The translations under genes and the position numbers were made by a program. 64,000 nt of DNA from Massilibacillus massiliensis (lineage in GTDB: Bacteria > Bacillota > Negativicutes > FLKF01). Location: the NCBI RefSeq assembly GCF_900086705.1, contig NZ_LT575483.1, positions 497,166 to 561,165 of the forward strand. The letters run 5' to 3'. Positions 43,964-53,059 of this stretch are shown here, in pieces. The stretch's first letter is position 1. Each line of letters starts with the position of its first letter. The notes below the pieces were generated by a model, which was not told the origin of the DNA, ran no database searches, and saw only the letters and a program-made list of their open reading frames with translations.

Positions 43964-44824
43964 CTAAATAAGTTCACCAAAACAAATTTTATAATCATAT
44001 TGCGCTAACTTTTCCCACAACTGCAATTCTGTTAAAATCGCGCAAACTTGATACGTATCATCTACAACAAAAATAATATAATACCGACTTGCCTCTAAAT
44101 TCTTTATAATTTCTTTCACTGGTGTGGTTTTTAAAACGATATATTGATTTGTTAACATCATACCATTACGAGTCAATGTTTCTTTTTTTTGCGTCATAAT
44201 ACGAACCGTTCGAAATGATATATTGCGCAGCTCCGCTCTCGCTGCACCAATTAAAAACATTGCAATAATAACTAACGATAGGTTAACCTTTCCTTCATAA
44301 AAATAATCATATCCAACTTTACCAATCATGACAGCTGAAATTCCATAACTTAACTTTACCATAAAATAAGAGGCTTTTTTATAATGCATATGAAGTGATA
44401 ATAACGCTTGTAATACTCTTCCTCCATCAAGCGGCAGAGCTGGCAATAAATTTAAGAAAAACAACATAAAATTTATTTCAGATATAAAACGAATATACCA
44501 ATTGGCATCCTGATAAAAATAAAATACACATGCTATAAATAAACTTAATAGCGGACCTGAAATCGCTATAAATATAACATCAGACTGCTTCGCCGCTATC
44601 AAACCATCAATTCTCGCTACTCCGCCAAACGGTAGTATCTCAATTTCTCTAACACAATATTTCAAATTCCTTGCAACACATGCATGTGTAAGTTCATGTA
44701 AAAGAATCGATAAAAAAACAATCAATACTTGATACCATAAATTCATGAATAGAAATATTGCTATTACGATAAAAAACCAGCGATTTATACGAAATGAAAT
44801 ACCGCCAATCTCAAATAATCGCAA
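43964..44824 (-). CDS. M50 site-2 protease, SpoIVFB-like
   Basis: An intramembrane zinc metalloprotease. HELTH (HExxH) lies in the second hydrophobic segment at about residue 43, and LPLDGGRVLQ supplies the second metal-ligand motif. In Bacillus SpoIVFB cleaves pro-sigma-K in the mother cell. A CBS-like C-terminal part is weak. It starts at TTG, seven bases after GGAGG, immediately after spoIVFA. Position beside min and rplU genes matches Bacillus spoIVFB, but the substrate here is not shown. Confidence 0.88.
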   Translation of the reverse strand: MRLFEIGGISFRINRWFFIVIAIFLFMNLWYQVLIVFLSILLHELTHACVARNLKYCVREIEILPFGGVARIDGLIAAKQSDVIFIAISGPLLSLFIACVFYFYQDANWYIRFISEINFMLFFLNLLPALPLDGGRVLQALLSLHMHYKKASYFMVKLSYGISAVMIGKVGYDYFYEGKVNLSLVIIAMFLIGAARAELRNISFRTVRIMTQKKETLTRNGMMLTNQYIVLKTTPVKEIIKNLEASRYYIIFVVDDTYQVCAILTELQLWEKLAQYDYKICFGELI

Positions 44825-45526
44825 TCACTTACCTCCTTGTGAAGGAAAATCACCCTTTATTCTTGTTAATGGATCAATCGCTATGCCTTTTTCTCGCATT
44901 TCAAAATAAAAATTTGATTTATTATCGGCGGATTTTTTTCCACTCTTGCCAATGGTTTGCCCTTGGCTTACATGCTCGCCCTCTTTTACAAAAACTTCAC
45001 TTAAATATCCGTAAACTGTTTCCAATGCTTGACCATGCTCTAAAACGACTAATTTTCCATATTTATCATGTTTGGTGACTGCTTTCACTTTTCCGATGCT
45101 CGCAGCTTTCACCGATGAATCCGTCTCAGTTTTATACTCAACTCCATTACTATCAGAGCTAAATGCGGTCATAACTTCACCATGTACAGGCATACTCATA
45201 TAGCTAAGAGGATCAGCCGGTTGCGCTACTACACTCTTTACTCTCTGCAGCATTTCTTGATTCATACCTGTTGGTATATAATTTTCTGCCTGTTGTTTTA
45301 ATATTGTAAAATCAATTTTTGTATTTACCAAATAACCTACACTATCATCCACCATCAACGCCAATCGCGTATCAGATAAATGAACCCCATATAAAAGAAT
45401 AAAGGCAATACCTGCAATCAACATTTTTTTAAGTTCTGGGTAATTTATCTTCCGTTCTTCATACTCATACTGCCAATCATCGTTTTTTTCGAAATAGTCT
45501 TTCCACTCATTCCACTTTTTCGGCAT
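44825..45526 (-). CDS. Degenerate M23 (LytM) membrane protein, SpoIVFA-like
   Basis: A membrane protein with a cytoplasmic N-terminus, one hydrophobic segment at about residues 35-52, and an extracytoplasmic LytM-fold domain (PVHGEVMTAFSSD ... LVVLEHGQALETVYGYLSEVFVKEGEHVSQGQTIGKSG in order). The zinc ligands of active LytM enzymes are missing (the HLHFE-type motif reads NFYFEMR), as in SpoIVFA, which holds SpoIVFB inactive. The ATG at 45526 after AAGGGGG is chosen over the upstream frame start. Confidence 0.85.
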   Translation of the reverse strand: MPKKWNEWKDYFEKNDDWQYEYEERKINYPELKKMLIAGIAFILLYGVHLSDTRLALMVDDSVGYLVNTKIDFTILKQQAENYIPTGMNQEMLQRVKSVVAQPADPLSYMSMPVHGEVMTAFSSDSNGVEYKTETDSSVKAASIGKVKAVTKHDKYGKLVVLEHGQALETVYGYLSEVFVKEGEHVSQGQTIGKSGKKSADNKSNFYFEMREKGIAIDPLTRIKGDFPSQGGK

Positions 45527-45636
45527 ACCATCGCCCCCTTGTACTAAGGTATATGCCGAAAACAAATAAATATACGCAAGGGTAAACAAAAAGCTATCAT
45601 GTTAAGAGCGGCACGCCCAAACATAATAGCCAAAAT

Positions 45637-46743
45637 CTAAAACATAATTTTTTGTCGTCTCATATAAATGTTTAACAGTATTCCAACCGCTAATAAGTTT
45701 GTAGTTAATGAACTAACACCATAACTCATTAAAGGCAACGGGATCCCCGTAACTGGCATAATACCAGCCGTCATGCCAACATTGACCAAAACGTGGAAAA
45801 TCCACATGGAAGTGATCCCCACAGCAAGTAATGAACCAAAATTATCACGTGCAGCATTGGCAATCTTTGCAGCACGGTACAACATAATAAGATAAAGAAT
45901 TAGCACAAAAGTGGCACCAATAAAACCAAGTTCTTCCCCTATAACTGCGAAAATAAAATCCGTATGATTTTCCGGTAAAAAATTCAATTGACTTTGGGTC
46001 CCGCCAAACAAACCTTTTCCAAACAACATGCCCGAACCGATGGCAATTTTAGATTGAATGATATGATATCCCGATCCTAAAGGATCAACATTTGGATCCA
46101 TAAAAACCATAATTCTCATCTTCTGATAATCCTTTAAAAAATGCCAAAATATCGGCATGAAAGCGGCTCCTATGCCAAAGATGGTCATTAACAATCGTAA
46201 ATTTACGCCTGCAACAAAAGTCATCCCTAAGAAAATCGCCATAAAAACCAATGAAGTACCTAAATCCGGCTGTTTCATTACCAAAATAAAAGGTAATCCA
46301 ACATATGCGGCTACTGGCAGTAAATCTTTAAACGTATTCAACTTTCCGGTACGCTTATCCAGCATAGAAGCTAAAGATATAATCATTATAATCTTCGAAA
46401 ACTCAGACGGCTGTAATGTAATCGGACCTATTTGAATCCATCTTTGTGCTCCCAGTGCACTTTGTCCCATAAGCATTACAGCAACTAACATAACCAGATT
46501 CAATATGTAGAGTGCATTTCCATATCTCTGCAACACTTTATAATCAAAATGCAACACAAAAAAGACCAACATACAATTAAGCAAAGCAAATATTCCTTGT
46601 CTTTGAACATACCAATAACGGTCATCACTCGGTGTATTTATATGTGTAGCACTCCCAATAACAATTAAGCTAATGACAACAATTCCTATCACAATTGCAA
46701 TTAACGTAAAATCCAATTTACGAATCAATCTATTACTTAGCAT
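45637..46743 (-). CDS. rodA: Rod shape-determining glycosyltransferase RodA
   Basis: A SEDS-family peptidoglycan polymerase with about ten membrane segments, 368 aa. Family motifs: GAQRWIQIGPITLQPSEFSKI, KQPDLGTSLVF, QSKIAIGSGMLFGKG and PENHTDFIFAVIGEELGF. It works with the class B PBP encoded by mrdA further upstream in this region and with MreBCD. A min-operon terminator precedes it, so it likely has its own promoter in the 140-bp gap; only a TATAAT-like -10 is obvious there. Confidence 0.93.
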   Translation of the reverse strand: MLSNRLIRKLDFTLIAIVIGIVVISLIVIGSATHINTPSDDRYWYVQRQGIFALLNCMLVFFVLHFDYKVLQRYGNALYILNLVMLVAVMLMGQSALGAQRWIQIGPITLQPSEFSKIIMIISLASMLDKRTGKLNTFKDLLPVAAYVGLPFILVMKQPDLGTSLVFMAIFLGMTFVAGVNLRLLMTIFGIGAAFMPIFWHFLKDYQKMRIMVFMDPNVDPLGSGYHIIQSKIAIGSGMLFGKGLFGGTQSQLNFLPENHTDFIFAVIGEELGFIGATFVLILYLIMLYRAAKIANAARDNFGSLLAVGITSMWIFHVLVNVGMTAGIMPVTGIPLPLMSYGVSSLTTNLLAVGILLNIYMRRQKIMF

Positions 46744-46856
46744 TCTATCTTCTTACCTTCCATTGGCTATTAAATTCTATAAAATATTCACATATTATAA
46801 TAGCATTTTCAAAAAACATATACAATAGTGAAGTACTACCATAAAATATGTACAAA

Positions 46857-46880
46857 GAAAAAAGCACAATTTACTTGTGC
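46857..46880 (-). terminator. Terminator after minE
   Basis: Minus strand GGCACAA, 5-base loop, TTGTGC, then six T's, just past the minE stop. Confidence 0.88.
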
Positions 46881-46886
46881 CTTTCA

Positions 46887-47165
46887 TTATCTCTTAAATT
46901 CTGCGCTGTGCTTCATCCGCTCTATTGGAATATTGGCAACTAAGGCAACGGAAGTATTATCATTTGTAAAAGCAACTTCCATATCACGTTCGTTAATTTC
47001 CATATAATTCGAAATTACTCTAATCATATCATCTTTCAAAACGTCCATCAGTTGAGGTGAAATATTAGCACGATCATGCACTAATACTAAGCGTAGACGT
47101 TCTCTCGCTATATCTTTAGATGATTTTGATTCTTTCCCAAAAATTTTCATAATTGCATCCAACAC
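46887..47165 (-). CDS. minE: Cell division topological specificity factor MinE
   Basis: MinE drives pole-to-pole oscillation of MinCD by stimulating MinD ATPase. 92 aa; the anti-MinCD helix region is ARERLRLVLVHDRANISP and the C-terminal topological domain has VISNYMEINERDMEVAF. It starts at GTG (47165), eight bases after AGGAGG. Bacillus lacks MinE and uses DivIVA; Negativicutes carry it. It follows minD by 14 bases. Confidence 0.94.
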   Translation of the reverse strand: MLDAIMKIFGKESKSSKDIARERLRLVLVHDRANISPQLMDVLKDDMIRVISNYMEINERDMEVAFTNDNTSVALVANIPIERMKHSAEFKR

Positions 47166-47179
47166 ACTTAGTACCTCCT

Positions 47180-47968
47180 TTACATTCCAAACATTTTTCT
47201 GAATTTAGTAAAAAAGCCCTCTGAAACGATCTCCATAAATGGAATATTTTCTCCACAAAGCCTGCCAACAATATTCTTATATGCTTTTCCTGCAGCTGAA
47301 ACTGGATTCGTAATGACAGGCTCGCCACGATTCGTAGAAGTAACGACTAACTCATCATCAGGAATTTGTCCAATACAATCAATCGAGAGAATTTCATCAA
47401 TATCATCCATCGCAAGCATATCGCCTTTTTTGACCATTTCCGGACGAATACGATTCACGATTAATTTGATATTATGCTTTTCAGCTCTGCCCAATTCCCC
47501 GATAATTTTATCAGCATCACGAACTGCAGAAATTTCTGGAATCGTTACAACAACAGCCGTATCTGCTGCTGAAATTGCTGTTTGAAAACCTTGTTCAATT
47601 CCAGCCGGACAATCTATAATGATATAATCAAAATCTTTCATCAACTCATTGCATAAATTATTTAACTGACTGGCATTGACCGCTGATTTGTCCTTTGTTT
47701 GTGATGTTGGCAATAGATACAACGTTTCATGCCGTTTATGACGAACCAACGCTTTTTTATAGGGGACTCGTCCTTCTGTCACATCAATTAAATCATACAT
47801 GATACGATTTTCAAGTCCTAGAAGTAAATCTAAGTTGCGAAGCCCCGTATCGGTATCGATTAGAACAACTTTTTTCCCTCTTGCAGCAAAACCAACACCT
47901 AAGTTTGCAGTTGTAGTTGTTTTACCAACTCCACCCTTACCTGATGTAACAACAATAATTTCACTCAT
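47180..47968 (-). CDS. minD: Septum site-determining ATPase MinD
   Basis: A ParA-type membrane ATPase that recruits MinC. The deviant Walker A SGKGGVGKTTTTANLG is at residues 9-24, IDTDTGLRNLDLLLG and IIDCPAGIEQGF follow. The C-terminus (MEIVSEGFFTKFRKMFGM) is the expected membrane-targeting amphipathic helix. 262 aa. It is coupled to minC, whose stop lies three bases upstream. Confidence 0.97.
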   Translation of the reverse strand: MSEIIVVTSGKGGVGKTTTTANLGVGFAARGKKVVLIDTDTGLRNLDLLLGLENRIMYDLIDVTEGRVPYKKALVRHKRHETLYLLPTSQTKDKSAVNASQLNNLCNELMKDFDYIIIDCPAGIEQGFQTAISAADTAVVVTIPEISAVRDADKIIGELGRAEKHNIKLIVNRIRPEMVKKGDMLAMDDIDEILSIDCIGQIPDDELVVTSTNRGEPVITNPVSAAGKAYKNIVGRLCGENIPFMEIVSEGFFTKFRKMFGM

Positions 47969-47971
47969 GAA

Positions 47972-48601
47972 CTAGCAAACCTCCCGTCTATCCACCGTCT
48001 CAATAACGATATTTCCATCTTTTATCCGCGCGCACTCTGTTTTATCAACAGCTTCCAAATTATCCGGTGCTCTGGCGATCAAATCAGCAATACGAATTTG
48101 TATCGCCAACATTCTATCCGCAGTAATCGTCGCAGTCATATCGCCAAATGCACCGGCATGCACTAACCCACGACAAGTTCCCTTAATATCAATATTTCCA
48201 CCTGCAATAATTTTCGCACCGGGATTTACATTTCCTAAAATCACAATTGAGCCATCACTCATAATTTCTTGCCCGCCGCGTACAGTTTGTTCAACAATCG
48301 TAACCTTTGGCGAAGTTTTTATCCCCAGTTCCTCTGTCTTCAATTCACACAACGCAGGCATAGAAGTATCCACAGCCTTTAAAGTCAGCCCATACCGCTG
48401 AAAGAGCATTGCTAATTCATCTTCTTGCTCTTTTGTTATCTTATCTGCAGAAACATTTACCACCGTACCTTTGCTAAAAAAATTAATTGCAGATTCTAAT
48501 TTTATTATTAATTGTTTCACTATGCTAGAAAAATCTACAGTTTCATCAAAAACTAATTGTAATCCAGCACGACTTCCTTTAAAAACAACATCTTCGCTCA
48601 T
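47972..48601 (-). CDS. minC: Septum site-determining inhibitor MinC
   Basis: MinC blocks FtsZ polymerisation away from mid-cell. The N-terminal domain (about residues 1-100) and the C-terminal beta-helical domain with VRGGQEIMSDGSIVILGNVNPGAKIIAGGNIDIKGTCRG (positions about 107-145) match the family. 209 aa is normal. A sigma-H-like site lies about 45 bases upstream, after mrdA. Confidence 0.94.
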   Translation of the reverse strand: MSEDVVFKGSRAGLQLVFDETVDFSSIVKQLIIKLESAINFFSKGTVVNVSADKITKEQEDELAMLFQRYGLTLKAVDTSMPALCELKTEELGIKTSPKVTIVEQTVRGGQEIMSDGSIVILGNVNPGAKIIAGGNIDIKGTCRGLVHAGAFGDMTATITADRMLAIQIRIADLIARAPDNLEAVDKTECARIKDGNIVIETVDRREVC

Positions 48602-48644
48602 AATTACTCCTACTTTACATGCGTAGTATGTTTATCATATAGAT

Positions 48645-48673
48645 AATTTCGCTTTTTCTTCTCATACTCCTGC
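48645..48673 (-). promoter_or_regulatory. Sigma-H-like promoter of minCDE
   Basis: Minus strand GCAGGAGTA, 11 bases, AGCGAAATT. One -35 base and one -10 base differ from consensus. Confidence 0.45.
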
Positions 48674-48696
48674 TTACAAAACATAAATTATCAAAA

Positions 48697-50514
48697 TTAC
48701 TGTTTTATTGGTAATTTATCCACTTTTTCCGGATCTTCAATGTGAAAAGCGGCCTCTAATATTTTTTTGCCGATTGGCACTGCTGAAGTAGCACCGTATC
48801 CGCCTTGTTCAACTACAACAACTACCACATATTCTGGATTTTCATAGGGTCCATAGGCGACAAACCACCCATGATCATTCCCATGAGGATTTTCCGCAGT
48901 TCCCGTTTTTCCGGCAATTGCCACTGGAAAATCTTTAAACAAAGCACCTGCTGTCCCGCCTTCAAGTGCCACATTTCGCAATGACTCGCGAATAATATCC
49001 ATTGTCTTCTTTGAAACAGCCAAACTCCCCAGTTTTTCTGGAGAAAAGCTTTTAATAAGACTACCATCAGGCGCTGTTATCTTACTCACTAAATAAGGTC
49101 TATACCGCGTACCCCCATTGGCAATTTGCGCATATACATCTGCAATTTGAAGCGGTGATGTAAGATTAAAACCTTGCCCTATTGCCGCATCAAAAGTTTC
49201 AGATAAATACCAGTCTTCTTCATATACTTTTTCCTTATAGCGACGATTTGCTACTAAACCTTCCGTTTCATAAGGTAAATTAATTCCCGTCTTATCTCCA
49301 AGACCAAAGATTCTTGCATATTTCTCAAGTAAATCAATGCCTAAGCGATTCCCCATTTCATAAAAATAAACATTATCAGATTTTGCTAAAGCAACTCTAA
49401 AATCAATCCAACCAAGTGCCTCTCCATCTGCATTCACCTTAGGAATAATCCAATGCTTCCCGGTATCTAAAATCTGTTCTTCCGGTGTTACCTTATTTTC
49501 TTCAAGCGCTGCTGCGCCCGTAATGACTTTAAAAGTTGATCCCGGAGGATACTCACCTGAAATGACTTTATTATCAAGCGGATGATATGCGTTATTATTA
49601 ATCAAATTCCAATCTTTTGTTGAAATGCCACGTGCAAACAAATTGGGATTAAAAGCGGGTCTGCTCACCATTGCAACAATTTCGCCTGTATTAGGATTCA
49701 AGACAACAGCGGCGGCGGCTTTTGCTTTCTTATACTGCGTTTTCGTCTGTAAATAAAGCAATCGTTCATCAATTGCCTGTTCTGCAGCTTTTTGGATATT
49801 TTCATCAATTGTAAGTGTTAAATTGCAACCTGGAATCGGCTCTTTTTTCCCTAAAATCTGTACAGGTTTACCAGTGACATCCACTTCAACTTGTCCACCG
49901 CCATCCATACCACGTAATTCTTTATCATAGACTTTTTCCAAACCAAACTTTCCAATGATGTCGCCTGCTTTATAGCCTTGCCCTTTACGCGCTTCTAGCT
50001 CTGTGTCATTAATTTCACTTACATAGCCAAAAATATGCGCACCAAGCTCCATATTTACATAGTTTCTAATTGGCTGAATTTCAATTACAACTCCAGGAAA
50101 ATCTTCCTTTTGTTCTTCTAATACTGTAATAATTTCCGGTCCAACATCATTTTTTATACGAATTGGATCAAAGCCAGTGTGCTGATTAATTTTATTATAA
50201 ATATCTTCTTTTGTAATTTTTAGTAAGCTTGCAAGCCGTTCAACCACACCGTCAGAAACAGGTCCGGATAGCGAAAGCAAAGATACCGTAAACCCAGGTC
50301 TATTGGACACCAATAGAGCGCCATTTCTATCATAAAAAAGACCGCGTGGTGCCATAGAAGGAATCAGCCTTATGCGATTACCATCTGCTAAACGACTATA
50401 ATAATCACCTTCAAAAACTTGTAAATACCCAAGCCTAAATATCAATATGAAAATAACTGCAATTCCTATAATTGATAAGGCCTCTATACGTCCTTTAAAT
50501 TCTTTCGTTGTCAC
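48697..50514 (-). CDS. mrdA: Penicillin-binding protein 2 (elongasome transpeptidase)
   Basis: A class B PBP for cell elongation. One N-terminal membrane segment, the PBP dimer/pedestal domain, then the transpeptidase with active-site serine in YPPGSTFKVIT (SxxK), the SDN motif in AKSDNVYF, and KTG in AGKTGTAE. 606 aa. The frame extends upstream, but GGAGAG precedes the GTG at 50514, which is used. It follows mreD, with a strong hairpin between. Confidence 0.94.
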   Translation of the reverse strand: MTTKEFKGRIEALSIIGIAVIFILIFRLGYLQVFEGDYYSRLADGNRIRLIPSMAPRGLFYDRNGALLVSNRPGFTVSLLSLSGPVSDGVVERLASLLKITKEDIYNKINQHTGFDPIRIKNDVGPEIITVLEEQKEDFPGVVIEIQPIRNYVNMELGAHIFGYVSEINDTELEARKGQGYKAGDIIGKFGLEKVYDKELRGMDGGGQVEVDVTGKPVQILGKKEPIPGCNLTLTIDENIQKAAEQAIDERLLYLQTKTQYKKAKAAAAVVLNPNTGEIVAMVSRPAFNPNLFARGISTKDWNLINNNAYHPLDNKVISGEYPPGSTFKVITGAAALEENKVTPEEQILDTGKHWIIPKVNADGEALGWIDFRVALAKSDNVYFYEMGNRLGIDLLEKYARIFGLGDKTGINLPYETEGLVANRRYKEKVYEEDWYLSETFDAAIGQGFNLTSPLQIADVYAQIANGGTRYRPYLVSKITAPDGSLIKSFSPEKLGSLAVSKKTMDIIRESLRNVALEGGTAGALFKDFPVAIAGKTGTAENPHGNDHGWFVAYGPYENPEYVVVVVVEQGGYGATSAVPIGKKILEAAFHIEDPEKVDKLPIKQ

Positions 50515-50530
50515 CACTATCTCTCCTATA

Positions 50531-50573
50531 ATCAAGAATTAAGGCACCTTAAACAGGTGCCTTAATTCTTGAT
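50531..50573 (-). other. Intercistronic hairpin between mreD and mrdA
   Basis: Perfect 19-bp arms (50531-50549 and 50555-50573) with a 5-base loop fill the gap between the mreD stop and the mrdA ribosome-binding site. On the minus strand TATAGGAGAG follows instead of a U-tract. Confidence 0.75.
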
Positions 50574-51062
50574 TTATTCTTTCAACAATCCATTAATCCA
50601 ACAAATTAACTTATGTATCGGTAAAGCAACAATCATATTATAAATCAATAAGGGAAACATCATATAAATTACATTGTTGAATAAATCAAACCTAAATCCT
50701 AATAACAGCATAATGAGTGTAGTCATAACCCAATTGCCAATTGTAGCAATTACAATGGCCATAATTGGCAACAAAGCATGTTCCTTAAAGACTTTTTGTT
50801 CAGCCATACCAAATACATAACCAACGAGCATTTTCGACAAAATATTCATGCCGATAAATGTTCCTGACGCTAAATCTTGGAATAATCCTGCAAAAAAACC
50901 AATCATAACACCATGATCTTTACCTAATAATAAACTTGAAGATACTACAACTGCCAGCAATAAGTCTGCATGAACCCCTTGATATCCCAATTCCGCAAAC
51001 AAAGTAGACTGCAACAATAACACGATAAAAATCACGATACCCCATAACAAACTCTGCTTCAT
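50574..51062 (-). CDS. mreD: Rod shape-determining protein MreD
   Basis: A small polytopic membrane protein of the elongasome, 162 aa with about five hydrophobic segments (for example LLWGIVIFIVLLLQSTLFAEL near the N-terminus and HGVMIGFFAGLFQDLASG). The latter Phe/Asp/Gly-rich motif is typical of MreD. It overlaps the end of mreC by four bases. Confidence 0.92.
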   Translation of the reverse strand: MKQSLLWGIVIFIVLLLQSTLFAELGYQGVHADLLLAVVVSSSLLLGKDHGVMIGFFAGLFQDLASGTFIGMNILSKMLVGYVFGMAEQKVFKEHALLPIMAIVIATIGNWVMTTLIMLLLGFRFDLFNNVIYMMFPLLIYNMIVALPIHKLICWINGLLKE

Positions 51063-51988
51063 TTTGAACCTCCGGCACTTTTGGTTAATGAAGCATTATC
51101 ACTTTCAACTGTTGCAGGCTGCTGCGTAAGTGGCTCTGGCGGTGTTTCACGCGATGTAACAATTACAGAAACTTCTTCCAAACGTTGAAAATCCACAGTT
51201 GTCTTTAAAATAGCACATTTCAATAGACCGCCTTCATCATTGACAATAGATTCCACATCACCAATTGAGATTCCTTTAGGATAAATTCCACCAAAACCAG
51301 ACGTAACAATTTTATCCCCTTCCACGATATCTGCATCGCGTGGAACATTGATCATTCGAACCATCATTTGCTTTTTATTGTCACCTGCTATAATTCCGGC
51401 AACTCTGGATTCCGCCCTCTGCACCAAACCGCCAACAGAACTTCGCGGATCTAAGATTAGCTGTACTCTCGCAGAACCTTTCACTACGCTTACAACATTA
51501 CCGACAAGCCCTTGTGGGGTGATTACCGCCATGTCTTTTTGAATTCCATCATCCTGCCCTTTGTTAATCACAATGGTACTAGTCCAGTTGCTAGGATCAC
51601 GTGCAATCACCTTTGCCGCAACCAAATCAAATTGATTTGCAGCTTGTTTATACCCCAACATACTTCGCAATCGATCATTTTCCGCTGTAACCTCAGCAAT
51701 ATTGACTTGCATTTCTCTCAGTTGCTCAATCTCAGACTGCAGCATTTTGTTTTGCTGATAAACGGTAGCAATTTCCCAAACAGCACTGGTTCCTTGACGA
51801 ACCATACTGCTGACATGATTCATAATTCCTTGAAAAGGTGCCAAAACAGTCATTGTCACCTTTTCACTAATCGGTAATTGATATTTCCCCTTTGCCGTTC
51901 CAAAAAGCAAGATAAGAATAAACACAAATACCGCAATCAAGATATATATTTTTTTATTTGAGCTCGGTTCTCTTCTTACTCTGCTCAT
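51059..51988 (-). CDS. mreC: Rod shape-determining protein MreC
   Basis: MreC is a bitopic protein linking MreB to the periplasmic synthesis machinery. Residues about 15-33 form the membrane segment, 60-105 a coiled coil (QNKMLQSEIEQLREMQ), and the rest the beta-barrel domain with VAAKVIARDPSNW, ITPQGLVGNVV and VTSGFGGIYPKGISIG. 309 aa. Its ATG overlaps the mreB stop (TAATG). Confidence 0.95.
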   Translation of the reverse strand: MSRVRREPSSNKKIYILIAVFVFILILLFGTAKGKYQLPISEKVTMTVLAPFQGIMNHVSSMVRQGTSAVWEIATVYQQNKMLQSEIEQLREMQVNIAEVTAENDRLRSMLGYKQAANQFDLVAAKVIARDPSNWTSTIVINKGQDDGIQKDMAVITPQGLVGNVVSVVKGSARVQLILDPRSSVGGLVQRAESRVAGIIAGDNKKQMMVRMINVPRDADIVEGDKIVTSGFGGIYPKGISIGDVESIVNDEGGLLKCAILKTTVDFQRLEEVSVIVTSRETPPEPLTQQPATVESDNASLTKSAGGSK

Positions 51989-53022
51989 TATTTTAACTTC
52001 TTAGAGTTCATCACAATACGTTTTAAAAGATCAATACTTTCAAGTGACTTCCCTGTTCCTTCGCCAACACAAGATAAAGCATCCTCCGCAATGTGTACTG
52101 GCATTCCAGTTTCTTTGCTAAGTAGAACATTCAGATCTCTTAACAACGCGCCTCCGCCAGTCATCATAATACCATGATCCATGATATCGGCAGCAAGCTC
52201 TGGAGGTGTTTTTTCCAAAGTACTTTTCACAGCATCAATGATTTTTTGTACAGGATCTTTAAGAGCATCTCTAATTTCACTTGCTTTTATTGTAATCGTT
52301 TTTGGAAGTCCACTTACAAGTCCTCGGCCCCGAATATCCATCTCTGGATCCCCTGATGGAACAATTGCTGAACCAATGGTAATCTTAATTTCTTCTGCTG
52401 TACGCTCACCAATCATCAAATTATACGTACGCTTTATATAGTGAACAATAGACGCATCCATCTCATCGCCACCAATGCGAATAGAACGACTTGTTACAAT
52501 CCCCCCTAAAGAAATTACCGCAATTTCCGTCGTACCGCCACCAATATCAACAACCATGTTACCTGTTGGATCATGCACTGGAAGTCCCGCACCAATTGCA
52601 GCAGCCATTGGTTCTTCAATCAAATAAGCTTCTCTAGCGCCAGCCTGAATAGATGCATCAATAACAGCCCTCTTTTCGACCTCTGTAATACCAGACGGTA
52701 CACCGACTAATAGACGTGGTCTTACAAAAGACTTTGTATTCATAGCTTTTGCAATAAAATATTTTATCATAGCCTGTGTTATATCAAAATCAGCAATTAC
52801 ACCATCTTTTAACGGTCTCACTGCTACAATATTTCCCGGTGTACGGCCTATCATTTGCTTCGCCTCTTCGCCAACGGCGAGCACATCTCCTGTATCTCTC
52901 TGAATTGCAACCACGGATGGTTCACGGATTACAATGCCTTTTCCTTTTACATGTACCAATGTATTCGCCGTTCCAAGATCGATCCCCATATCATGCGATA
53001 ATCCACCAAAAATATTCCACAT
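51988..53022 (-). CDS. mreB: Rod shape-determining actin homologue MreB
   Basis: MreB forms filaments that guide cell-wall elongation. The actin-like motifs are [48 protein letters not shown] and [11 protein letters not shown]. It starts at ATG 53022 ([15 protein letters not shown]); a TTG further upstream overlaps AAGGGAG. 344 aa. It heads mreBCD after radC. Confidence 0.97.
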   Translation of the reverse strand: MWNIFGGLSHDMGIDLGTANTLVHVKGKGIVIREPSVVAIQRDTGDVLAVGEEAKQMIGRTPGNIVAVRPLKDGVIADFDITQAMIKYFIAKAMNTKSFVRPRLLVGVPSGITEVEKRAVIDASIQAGAREAYLIEEPMAAAIGAGLPVHDPTGNMVVDIGGGTTEIAVISLGGIVTSRSIRIGGDEMDASIVHYIKRTYNLMIGERTAEEIKITIGSAIVPSGDPEMDIRGRGLVSGLPKTITIKASEIRDALKDPVQKIIDAVKSTLEKTPPELAADIMDHGIMMTGGGALLRDLNVLLSKETGMPVHIAEDALSCVGEGTGKSLESIDLLKRIVMNSKKLK

Positions 53023-53059
53023 ATTAAAAATAACTCCCTTCAAAATTCAACAAAATACC

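Noticed and set aside
47116-47328. 70-aa frame at the minD/minE junction
   Set aside because: It is an out-of-frame shadow of the minD end and minE start; no ribosome-binding site of its own.
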